From assembly GCA_003232445.1 (NCBI GenBank), contig QIJM01000492.1, forward strand, positions 1-14,730: a DNA stretch of 14,730 nt. Reading direction: 5' to 3'. Position numbers and translations under genes: made by a program. Below are positions 1-8,144 of the stretch, one piece after another (position 1 is the stretch's first letter; every line of letters starts with the position of its first letter). The stretch is from Paraglaciecola arctica. GTDB lineage: Bacteria; Pseudomonadota; Gammaproteobacteria; Enterobacterales; Alteromonadaceae. The notes below the pieces were generated by a model that saw only the letters and a list, made by a program, of their open reading frames with translations, ran no database searches and had not been told where the DNA came from.

Positions 1-969
1 AAGGATGCGCAATTATGGCGTCAAGGTGGCATCAACTTAATTGCTAACTATGAGCCAAAATCAGCGGCTTGGTATTTTGCTCGTGAACATGGTCCATCTG
101 CATGTGGAATGGGTTTTAGAGTGAAAAATGCCGTTCAATCTTATAACCATTTATTAGCACAGGGTGCAGAGCCCGTTATTGTTGAAACGGGACCTATGGA
201 ACTTCGTTTACCCGCCATTCGTGGTATTGGTAACGCTATTATCTACCTGATTGACCGTTATGGTGATGAGCTTTCTATTTATGATATCGACTTTGACTAC
301 ATTAATGGTGTTGACCGCAACCCAGTAGGTGCCGGCTTTAACGTAATTGATCACTTAACGCATAACGTTTATGGCGGTCGCATGAAATATTGGGCTGACT
401 TTTACCAAACATTATTCAACTTTCAAGAAATTCGTTTCTTTGACATTAAAGGTGAATACACAGGGTTGACATCTAAAGCACTCACCGCACCTGATGGCAA
501 AATTCGTATTCCTTTGAATGAAGAAGGAGAAGGTGGTAAAGGTCAAATTGAAGAATTCTTACGCGCATTTAACGGTGAAGGCATTCAACATATTGCATTC
601 AGTTGCGACGATTTAGTGGCTTGTTGGGATCGCATAAAAGGCATGGGAATGCCATTTATGACAGCGCCTCCAGAAACATATTACGAGTTACTTGAAGAGC
701 GTTTACCTAACCATGGCGAGCCGGTTGATGAACTGCAAACACGTGGAATTTTAATGGATGGAACCACAGAGGGTGGTCCAAGACTGCTACTTCAAATATT
801 TTCTGAAACCCAATTAGGCCCAGTATTTTTCGAGTTTATTCAACGCAAAGGCGATGATGGCTTTGGTGAAGGTAACTTCAAAGCATTATTCGAATCGATT
901 GAACGCGACCAAATTAATCGTGGCGTTCTGAATACTGGTAATAAAACAGAGGAAAAGCAGGGTGCATGA
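1..969 (+). CDS. hppD: 4-hydroxyphenylpyruvate dioxygenase, 5' end missing
   Basis: This enzyme converts 4-hydroxyphenylpyruvate to homogentisate in cytoplasmic tyrosine catabolism, using a non-haem Fe(II) centre. The reading frame is open from base 1, so the start lies outside the window; 322 codons are visible of a family length of about 350. The early residues RQGGINLIANYE and HGPSACGMGFRVK match the family N-terminal half. The expected iron ligands are visible as His118 (in VIDHLTHNV), His197 (in GIQHIAFSCDD) and Glu278 (in VFFEFIQRKGDDGFG). Their spacing of 79 and 81 residues agrees with the known family triad. The C-terminal signature GFGEGNFKALFESIE is intact. No homogentisate-pathway gene follows; the next gene is convergent. 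The internal ATG at 109 is not the start, because conserved sequence precedes it. Identification is very secure. Confidence 0.96.
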   Translation, partial: KDAQLWRQGGINLIANYEPKSAAWYFAREHGPSACGMGFRVKNAVQSYNHLLAQGAEPVIVETGPMELRLPAIRGIGNAIIYLIDRYGDELSIYDIDFDYINGVDRNPVGAGFNVIDHLTHNVYGGRMKYWADFYQTLFNFQEIRFFDIKGEYTGLTSKALTAPDGKIRIPLNEEGEGGKGQIEEFLRAFNGEGIQHIAFSCDDLVACWDRIKGMGMPFMTAPPETYYELLEERLPNHGEPVDELQTRGILMDGTTEGGPRLLLQIFSETQLGPVFFEFIQRKGDDGFGEGNFKALFESIERDQINRGVLNTGNKTEEKQGA

Positions 970-987
970 GCGGCCTTTTTTGCCTAG

Positions 988-1018
988 CCTACTTTTTTTG
1001 CCTATAGAAAAAAGTAGG
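988..1018. terminator. Perfect inverted repeat, possible bidirectional terminator
   Basis: CCTACTTTTTT (988-998) is the exact reverse complement of 1008-1018, with a 9-nt loop. It sits 19 bp after the hppD stop, between convergent genes. The stem has only five G/C pairs and no clean T-tract follows on the + strand, so function as an intrinsic terminator is inferred mainly from position. Confidence 0.4.
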
Positions 1019-1141
1019 TCAGACGAAAAGGGGGTCGTTTGAAAAGATCCATGGATGGAGTGTTCGTCAGAACATAAAGCATGCTCTATTGGATAACATT
1101 GCACATTTAAAATTCACATAAATGCGGCTTTTAAAATCAAT

Positions 1142-1155
1142 CTCGTAGCTCGTAA
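1142..1155. repeat. Two tandem CTCGTAG-like heptamers
   Basis: CTCGTAG (1142-1148) is followed directly by CTCGTAA (1149-1155), just beyond the 3' end of the LysR gene. The reverse-complement form GCTACGAG recurs at 12689-12696, just after rsxE. Both lie in intergenic DNA. Confidence 0.5.
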
Positions 1156-1162
1156 CTAAATC

Positions 1163-2083
1163 CTACTTCTCTACCTGCTGAATAAAGTAGCTAATTTCCT
1201 TAATCAAATGTCTTAACACTGGATTTAAGCGAGTATTTTTGCCATTCATTACAAATAAATCGTGACTGAATTCAAATAAATTTTTGCCTACTGGCACTAG
1301 TCCTAAACCTGCCGCTTGGTTGCTGAGTACGTAATCAGGTAATAACCCTACATACTCGCCAGTCATAATCGCAGACAAACAAGCATCGTAAGAGTCAGAA
1401 AAGGTTTGGATAGCCATACGTGTATCATCAGAAATGTAATTGGCTGAAGACAAACCGGAAATACCGATTGCTGGATAGTCTCCAATTTTAACGTTGCCTG
1501 GTAGACCGTCACGATATTTTGCTAGGGCATGAGAAGGTGAGCAATATAATCGGCCTCTACACGTCACTTCTACAGGGTGAAAGGTGACGGACTCAGGTTT
1601 GACCATATCGTAAGTCGATAACACCAAATGACATTCGCCAGATAAAGCGACATGCTCTACTTCGTTATACAAGCGGGTTTGAATATTCACGTGAATATCA
1701 TTGAATTTTTTCATGGTGCTTTTAACGGCTTTACTTACCGATAAATGGTAAGAAAGTGGTAAACCCGCCATCATCACTAGGGTGATGTGCCCTGAATAGT
1801 CGTCGTGCAAACTCTTTAGGTTAAACACAAAGTTATCGAATGAGTTAAAAATACGTTTGGTTTCCTGAAAAACCACTTCGCCCTCTTTGGTCATTTGAAA
1901 ACCACCACGACCACGATGGCATAATACTAAATCTAAGCGTTCTTCGAGCTTTTTAATGGCAGCGCTAATATTAGGTCGTTGCATGCGAAGTACCGGCTCA
2001 GCAGCGGTAAAGCCATTACATGAGGCTACAGCGTAAAATACACGCAATAATTTGATATCAGATTCTTGAAGACGATTTAACAT
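1163..2083 (-). CDS. LysR-type transcriptional regulator
   Basis: This is a 306-residue protein, the usual length for a LysR-type regulator. An N-terminal winged helix-turn-helix (about residues 8-65) is visible, with the typical pattern LLRVFYAVASCNGFTAAE, then SAAIKKLEERLDLVLCHR, then the wing residues GGFQMTKEGE. A linker helix and a two-lobed effector-binding domain follow (about 95-300), including the characteristic late segment IMTGEYVGLLPDYV. The start is an ATG at 2083 with only a weak GGTG ribosome site. The gene stands alone and converges on hppD. The effector and targets cannot be read from the sequence; control of the neighbouring tyrosine-degradation gene is possible but is only a guess, because these regulators usually act on divergent, not convergent, neighbours. 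Confidence 0.9.
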   Translation of the reverse strand: MLNRLQESDIKLLRVFYAVASCNGFTAAEPVLRMQRPNISAAIKKLEERLDLVLCHRGRGGFQMTKEGEVVFQETKRIFNSFDNFVFNLKSLHDDYSGHITLVMMAGLPLSYHLSVSKAVKSTMKKFNDIHVNIQTRLYNEVEHVALSGECHLVLSTYDMVKPESVTFHPVEVTCRGRLYCSPSHALAKYRDGLPGNVKIGDYPAIGISGLSSANYISDDTRMAIQTFSDSYDACLSAIMTGEYVGLLPDYVLSNQAAGLGLVPVGKNLFEFSHDLFVMNGKNTRLNPVLRHLIKEISYFIQQVEK

Positions 2084-2244
2084 TACAGCACCACTTATAG
2101 GTATAATTATTGATACTAAAGTACATAGTAGGAAAGGCGCAGCCGGATTACAATGGAAATTTAGCAGAACGGCTAAAACAGCGATGTTAACGATAGAAAA
2201 GATAAGAGAAAAAAATTAAAGAGTTCCAATGACTTTGGGTATGA

Positions 2245-4246
<2,002 letters not shown>

Positions 4247-4251
4247 AAACC

Positions 4252-5628
4252 TTATTTACTCAATACACTTTGTTCAAATCGAGAAGCGAGAATGATTTTA
4301 AACCAAATAAAGGCAATACAGCCAACAGCAAGGTTGGCGAGTACTGCCGCCCAAAAAAGCCCAGGTAAATCAAACCAATAACTGCCTATAAAAGAAAAAG
4401 GCACAAAAAATATAAATAGTCGCATAACGTTTAATGATAGGGCTGACATCGGCATATGCATGGCATTAAACGATGAATTGGTCAGAATAGTCACCCCCTG
4501 CATTCCGTATCCTAATGGCAGAATTACTAGAAACAGTACTATGGTCGAGGCGACTTTTGGCTCATTGGTAAATATATTAGCAATCACACCGGATAAGAGC
4601 GCTAATATAGCAAAAATAATCAGTTGCCATACAATCACAAACTTGATGCATAAACTGTAAGCCTGCCCTACTCGCTCAAGCTTATTCGCCCCAAAATTTT
4701 GACTAATAAAGGGCGGCAATGACATGGATAAAGACAGCACCACTATGCTGGCAATAGATTCTAATCGACCACCCACCCCCCAAGCAGCAACGGCTTCTGG
4801 CCCATAACCTGCAACAATGGCTGTGACTATACCGGCAGAAATAGGGGTTAACATATTTGCTCCAGCAGCAGGCAATCCAATCTTTAAAATGCCACCTGTA
4901 CTGCGCTTTAACTGTTGCCAATTAAGTAACTTAGGTTCGATCAATTTCCGCTTTACGGACAATACATACAATATATAAAACAACCCCACTGCCCAAGCTA
5001 TAAGCGTAGCAATGGCCGCACCTTGTATTCCAAAGGCAGGTACTGGACCCCAACCAAATATAAGTATGGGATCTAGCACCACATTGATAAGACCACCAAA
5101 GGCCATCACGTAGCTAGGTGTTTTGGTATCGCCAGAAGCGCGTAACACGCTATTACCCACCATAGGCATTGCCAGAAACACCCCAGCGGCATACCACACC
5201 AACATATATTCTTGAATAAAGACTAATTGCTCTTCGTCAGCGCCCATCAAGCGAAAGATAGGCTCCATAGTCATTACGCCGATAATAGCTAAAACAATCG
5301 CTAGCACCATAGTTAACATCAACGCGCCTGTTGCCGTCTCCTTTGCTTGGTCGTGTTGCCCTGCTCCAAGCAACTTAGCAATAATGGCCGAGGTACCTAT
5401 ACCCAACCCAATATTTAGACTAATGACGGTAAAAGTCACCGGAAAAGTAAAACTGATAGCAGCCAGTTCTTGGGTACCTAACATGCCAATAAAAAAGGTA
5501 TCTACCAGCCCAAACGTCATGAGTACGACCATGCCTACAATCATCGGCAGGGTCATTTTACGCAGCGTAATGGCAATATCATTGTTTAGCAAATCTGCAG
5601 GAGACGATGTTTTAGTGTTTGAGGTCAA
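4252..5628 (-). CDS. MATE-family multidrug/Na+(H+) antiporter
   Basis: This is a 458-residue inner-membrane protein with about 12 hydrophobic segments arranged as two homologous halves, the pattern of MATE efflux transporters. Recognisable family stretches are LPMIVGMVVLMTFGLVDTFFIGMLG in the first membrane segment, VGNSVLRASGDTKTPSYVM, and the loop GGLINVVLDPILIFG. Such pumps expel cationic drugs or metabolites using ion gradients; the substrate here is unknown. The most likely start is TTG at 5628, preceded by AAGAGA at ribosome-site distance. No in-frame ATG lies between it and an upstream stop, and the first internal ATG would begin right at the first membrane helix. Its stop lies 5 bp before uvrB on the same strand, so the two are probably co-transcribed. 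The upstream DNA is the 985-bp regulatory region described separately. Confidence 0.92.
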   Translation of the reverse strand: MTSNTKTSSPADLLNNDIAITLRKMTLPMIVGMVVLMTFGLVDTFFIGMLGTQELAAISFTFPVTFTVISLNIGLGIGTSAIIAKLLGAGQHDQAKETATGALMLTMVLAIVLAIIGVMTMEPIFRLMGADEEQLVFIQEYMLVWYAAGVFLAMPMVGNSVLRASGDTKTPSYVMAFGGLINVVLDPILIFGWGPVPAFGIQGAAIATLIAWAVGLFYILYVLSVKRKLIEPKLLNWQQLKRSTGGILKIGLPAAGANMLTPISAGIVTAIVAGYGPEAVAAWGVGGRLESIASIVVLSLSMSLPPFISQNFGANKLERVGQAYSLCIKFVIVWQLIIFAILALLSGVIANIFTNEPKVASTIVLFLVILPLGYGMQGVTILTNSSFNAMHMPMSALSLNVMRLFIFFVPFSFIGSYWFDLPGLFWAAVLANLAVGCIAFIWFKIILASRFEQSVLSK

Positions 5629-6166
5629 TATTGTTCTCTTAATTGAAGATATTGATGGGTAAGTAAGTCGACTAGCTCAAAATCACATGACACAGACTTT
5701 TAACCTTAAAATTTCGATCAACTGTGATGGTGTCTTTAGTAGGGTCATACAGATACGTATAGTACGCGATTTTTTCTTCATTTCTCTTATATTTACCGGC
5801 ATTAATGTTACTAAATTGTTACAAACACCCCCCTACCAAGGGTATCTTTCTAAATACACTGAACGTCTATTTATTGACGGTTTACATTTTATCCGGGCTG
5901 TCCAGCGTAAAATAATTTTAATTGTTTTAAAAACAATCAATTCAAAATGAAAAAATAATTTGTCTGTTTTGGTATGTTTTTGCTTTTCTCTTTAAAAACA
6001 ACACACAAGCGTAATTTCACACAATTTAGAATAAAATTTTTCTTTTTCAGCAAAAGCACACAAAAACATATCTAATTGTTTTTAATCATTTTTTTAAATT
6101 AATTTAATATTTTCCACTTCAACTCTTGACATTGAATTGATGAGTATTTTTTTACTGTTAACAATT

Positions 6167-6201
6167 TAATCCACAAGGTTATCCACAAGATTCGTGGATA
6201 A
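6167..6201. promoter_or_regulatory. Cluster of three DnaA boxes
   Basis: A perfect consensus box TTATCCACA lies at 6179-6187. One-mismatch boxes flank it: TAATCCACA at 6167-6175 in the same direction, and TTATCCACG on the minus strand at 6201-6193. The last two form a 9-bp perfect inverted repeat, GTTATCCAC/GTGGATAAC, with a 7-nt spacer (6178-6202). AT-rich DNA lies immediately to the left. DnaA binding is inferred from the match. Possible roles are DnaA-controlled transcription, DnaA titration or reactivation, or much less likely an origin. Confidence 0.7.
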
Positions 6202-6267
6202 CTGCCCTCGCCCTTTAATTGGCGTACATTGAGACCACTGTGTTGTTTTATTTTAGTTGGTGACCAC

Positions 6268-6294
6268 TAACCTTTGCATCGCCAACAAAGGTTA
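6268..6294. repeat. Perfect 9-bp inverted repeat
   Basis: TAACCTTTG (6268-6276) pairs exactly with CAAAGGTTA (6286-6294) around a 9-nt loop. It lies just downstream of the predicted minus-strand SOS promoter, so it would form a hairpin near the 5' end of that transcript. No T-tract follows on either strand, so a terminator is unlikely. Confidence 0.5.
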
Positions 6295-6307
6295 CACTTT
6301 GATTAAA

Positions 6308-6327
6308 AGCTGGCATTATATACAGTA
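6308..6327 (-). promoter_or_regulatory. LexA (SOS) box overlapping a TATAAT -10 element
   Basis: Read on the minus strand the core is CTGTATATAATGCCAG (6325-6310), flanked by TA on the left. The CTGT-N8-CCAG form, with an alternating TA half, is a normal gammaproteobacterial LexA site; the E. coli uvrB and uvrD sites also end in CCAG. A perfect TATAAT (6320-6315, minus strand) lies inside the box, with only a weak -35 (TTAATG, 17-bp spacing). The transcript would run toward the MATE-uvrB operon with a leader of nearly 700 nt. The site match is direct; LexA control is inference. Confidence 0.6.
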
Positions 6328-6515
6328 CTTAACAAATCATTAATAACCATTAGCTATAACGAAGTGGAAAAATGATCTTTGATTTAAGATCAAGTTGGCA
6401 AACTAAAATTGCACATTTTTAAAGCAATAAAAACGAGTTTATTTTTATATTTTGGTAATACGCATGGATTGTGTGAAAGTTTATAAAAATATACTTAAAA
6501 ACCTCACTTTGAGTG

Positions 6516-6544
6516 TTGACAGCGAGCGGTATGCTCATTAAAAT
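6516..6544 (+). promoter_or_regulatory. Sigma-70 promoter of the tRNA-Asn operon
   Basis: A consensus TTGACA (6516-6521) and TAAAAT (6539-6544) are separated by exactly 17 bp. AT-rich DNA just upstream (about 6478-6500) looks like an UP element. The GC-rich discriminator after the -10 (TCGCCACCG) is the kind found at stringently controlled stable-RNA promoters. Predicted start is near 6551, giving a leader of about 60 nt before the first tRNA. Confidence 0.8.
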
Positions 6545-6613
6545 TCGCCACCGTTGAAAACAGCCCTAGTTTGTCACTTTGTAATTATAATGTTTTCAAC
6601 GTCAGTATAATGT

Positions 6614-6690
6614 TCCCCCTTAGCTCAGCTGGTTAGAGCGACGGACTGTTAATCCGCAGGTCCCCTGTTCGAGTCGGGGAGGGGGAGCCA
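6614..6690 (+). tRNA. tRNA-Asn (anticodon GUU), copy 1
   Basis: The 77 nt fold as a full cloverleaf: acceptor TCCCCCT/AGGGGGA, D-arm GCTC/GAGC, anticodon loop CTGTTAA with GTT at 6648-6650, and T-arm CCCTG-TTCGAGT-CGGGG. The discriminator is G and CCA (6688-6690) is encoded. The top anticodon-stem pair is A6641 against C6657, a mismatch at the position where E. coli tRNA-Asn has a G-U pair; both copies share it. It is transcribed from the strong promoter just upstream, with copy 2 in the same unit. Confidence 0.97.
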
Positions 6691-6703
6691 ACTTATACTT
6701 ATC

Positions 6704-6734
6704 GTTAAATATATTTCGATGAATAATATTTAAC
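6704..6734 (+). repeat. Hairpin in the spacer between the two tRNAs
   Basis: GTTAAATAT (6704-6712) is the exact reverse complement of ATATTTAAC (6726-6734), with a 13-nt loop. In the dicistronic tRNA precursor this AU-rich stem may guide processing; it lacks features of a terminator. Confidence 0.45.
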
Positions 6735-6746
6735 CTGACATTGAAT

Positions 6747-6823
6747 TCCCCCTTAGCTCAGCTGGTTAGAGCGACGGACTGTTAATCCGCAGGTCCCCTG
6801 TTCGAGTCGGGGAGGGGGAGCCA
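6747..6823 (+). tRNA. tRNA-Asn (anticodon GUU), copy 2
   Basis: This is base-for-base identical to copy 1 over all 77 nt, including the encoded CCA, while the flanks differ. The repeat period is 133 bp and the spacer is 56 bp. No separate promoter is obvious in the spacer, so it is probably co-transcribed. No clear intrinsic terminator follows, so some read-through into the rsx operon is possible. Confidence 0.97.
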
Positions 6824-6919
6824 ATTCAATACTTAGTATTTCTTCGCTTACTTACCCCTCGTTATCGACTTTTATTTCAATAATAAATACCTTTTATCAA
6901 TAAATTTTTGAATATCAAG

Positions 6920-6948
6920 TTGTTAATAGTCTCTTAAATAAAGATAAT
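6920..6948 (+). promoter_or_regulatory. Possible sigma-70 promoter of the rsx operon
   Basis: TTGTTA (6920-6925) and GATAAT (6943-6948) are 17 bp apart, about 40 bp before the rsxA start. Each hexamer is near consensus, but the surroundings are AT-rich, so chance matches are likely. No SoxR-type operator was recognised. Confidence 0.35.
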
Positions 6949-6987
6949 AACGACGTATCAATAACTGCTGGCTAATATCCACTTTAC

Positions 6988-7569
6988 ATGACCGAATTCT
7001 TACTACTATTAATTGGCACTGTGCTGGTGAACAACTTCGTGTTGGTTCAATTCCTAGGCTTATGCCCATTTATGGGGGTATCTGGAAAGTTAGAAACAGC
7101 TATTGGCATGTCTATGGCCACTACCTTTGTACTAACGTTGGCCTCTCTTTCCAGCTATCTGGTTGAACATTATATATTGTTACCACTTGGTATCGGGTAT
7201 TTGCGCACGCTGAGTTTTATTCTGGTCATTGCCGTAGTAGTGCAGTTCACTGAAATGGTAGTGCACAAAACCAGTCCAACCTTATACCGTCTACTGGGTA
7301 TATTTTTGCCACTCATCACCACCAACTGTGCTGTATTAGGCGTAGCATTGTTGAATATTAATCAGCAACATAATTTTGTTGAATCGGTCATTTATGGTTT
7401 TGGTGCAGCGGTGGGGTTTTCTTTAGTACTCATATTATTCTCCGCTATGCGTGAACGTTTAGCCGTAGCTGACGTACCTAAACCTTTTAAAGGAGCCTCT
7501 ATAGGTATGATCACTGCAGGATTGATGTCTTTAGCCTTCATGGGCTTCACTGGCTTGGTTAAGTTTTAA
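6988..7569 (+). CDS. rsxA: RsxA/RnfA, electron transport complex membrane subunit
   Basis: RsxA is an integral inner-membrane subunit of the Rsx (Rnf) complex, which moves electrons between NADH and low-potential acceptors coupled to ion movement; in E. coli the complex keeps SoxR reduced. The product is 193 residues, the same length as E. coli RsxA, with six hydrophobic segments. Highly conserved stretches are VNNFVLVQFLGLCPFMGVS near the N-terminus, VVQFTEMVVHKTSP, and LLGIFLPLITTNCAVLGVALL, each half carrying one of the conserved cysteines of the RsxA/RsxE fold. The ATG at 6988 matches the family N-terminus (MTEFLLLLIGTVLVNN), although no good ribosome site precedes it. The stop TAA overlaps the rsxB ATG by one base (TAATG), implying coupled translation. 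Confidence 0.97.
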   Translation: MTEFLLLLIGTVLVNNFVLVQFLGLCPFMGVSGKLETAIGMSMATTFVLTLASLSSYLVEHYILLPLGIGYLRTLSFILVIAVVVQFTEMVVHKTSPTLYRLLGIFLPLITTNCAVLGVALLNINQQHNFVESVIYGFGAAVGFSLVLILFSAMRERLAVADVPKPFKGASIGMITAGLMSLAFMGFTGLVKF

Positions 7570-8135
7570 TGTCACTCAGTTTTGCTATTTTAACTGCCTT
7601 ATTAGCCATAGGTCTGTTGGCGCTCATTTTTGGAATTATGCTGGGCTTCGCGGCGGTAAAGTTTAAAGTTGAAAGCGATCCTTTGGTAGAACAAATTGAT
7701 CAAATACTCCCACAAACCCAATGTGGGCAATGTGGATATCCTGGCTGCAAACCTTACGCCCAAGCGATAGCTAATGGCGACGAAATAAATAAATGCCCGC
7801 CAGGTGGTGATGCCACCATAAAAAAACTAGCCGACCTCATGGGCGTAGAAGCCAAGTCTTTAGATGCAGCACATGGCGAAGAAGATATCAAAAAGGTTGC
7901 CTACATTCGTGAAGACGAATGTATAGGTTGTACAAAATGCATTCAGGCCTGTCCTGTTGATGCCATATTAGGCGCTGCCAAACAAATGCATACCGTCATT
8001 GCAGACGAGTGCACAGGCTGTGATCTATGTGTAGACCCCTGCCCTGTTGATTGCATCGATATGTTGCCTGTGGCAAATAGTACCTCATCCTGGCGCTGGG
8101 ATATCGATGCCATTCCTATTAAGCAGGTAGGCTAA
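7569..8135 (+). CDS. rsxB: RsxB/RnfB, iron-sulfur subunit
   Basis: RsxB is the ferredoxin-like electron entry or relay subunit of the Rsx complex, held at the membrane by one N-terminal helix (about residues 5-29). The 188-residue product has a four-cysteine 4Fe-4S domain at Cys52, Cys55, Cys60 and Cys77 (CGQCGYPGC then C). Two bacterial ferredoxin-type CxxCxxCxxxCP motifs follow, with Cys118/121/124/128 and Cys148/151/154/158, so three clusters are expected. Length is close to the E. coli protein (192). The start overlaps the rsxA stop. The gene ends 9 bp before rsxC. All expected ligands are present and nothing looks degraded. Confidence 0.97.
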   Translation: MSLSFAILTALLAIGLLALIFGIMLGFAAVKFKVESDPLVEQIDQILPQTQCGQCGYPGCKPYAQAIANGDEINKCPPGGDATIKKLADLMGVEAKSLDAAHGEEDIKKVAYIREDECIGCTKCIQACPVDAILGAAKQMHTVIADECTGCDLCVDPCPVDCIDMLPVANSTSSWRWDIDAIPIKQVG

Positions 8136-8144
8136 ACGGGAATT

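Larger units (their letters stand above)
5629..6613. other. Long AT-rich gene-free region with regulatory sites
   Basis: No convincing coding sequence lies in these 985 bases. The stretch from about 5900 to 6165 is very AT-rich and has near-repeats such as AATTGTTTTAA (5920-5930) and AATTGTTTTTAA (6073-6084), plus an 8-bp palindrome at 5921-5937. To the right follow three DnaA boxes, a 9-bp hairpin, a LexA box, a GATCTT/AAGATC inverted repeat (6374-6391) with two GATC sites, and the tRNA promoter. It acts at least as the upstream region of the minus-strand MATE-uvrB operon and the plus-strand tRNA operon. Confidence 0.7.

Noticed and set aside
2218..2240. Terminator downstream of uvrB
   Set aside because: Only a 4-bp AAAG/CTTT stem could be formed, too weak to call.
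5687..5950. 87-codon ORF on the + strand in the long intergenic region
   Set aside because: No ribosome site, no recognisable family, composition like the surrounding AT-rich DNA, and it overlaps the likely MATE upstream region.
6126..6150. Promoter starting with TTGACA at 6126
   Set aside because: No -10 element at 16-18 bp; the only TATTTT is 13 bp away.
5900..6202. Main chromosomal replication origin
   Set aside because: DnaA boxes and AT-rich DNA are present, but there is no dnaA, dnaN, mnmG, parA or rpmH nearby and only three boxes. A DnaA control site is more likely.
6379..6393. FNR-like site TTGAT-N5-ATCAA
   Set aside because: FNR sites need a 4-bp spacer; this has 5, and it is better described as part of the GATCTT/AAGATC inverted repeat.
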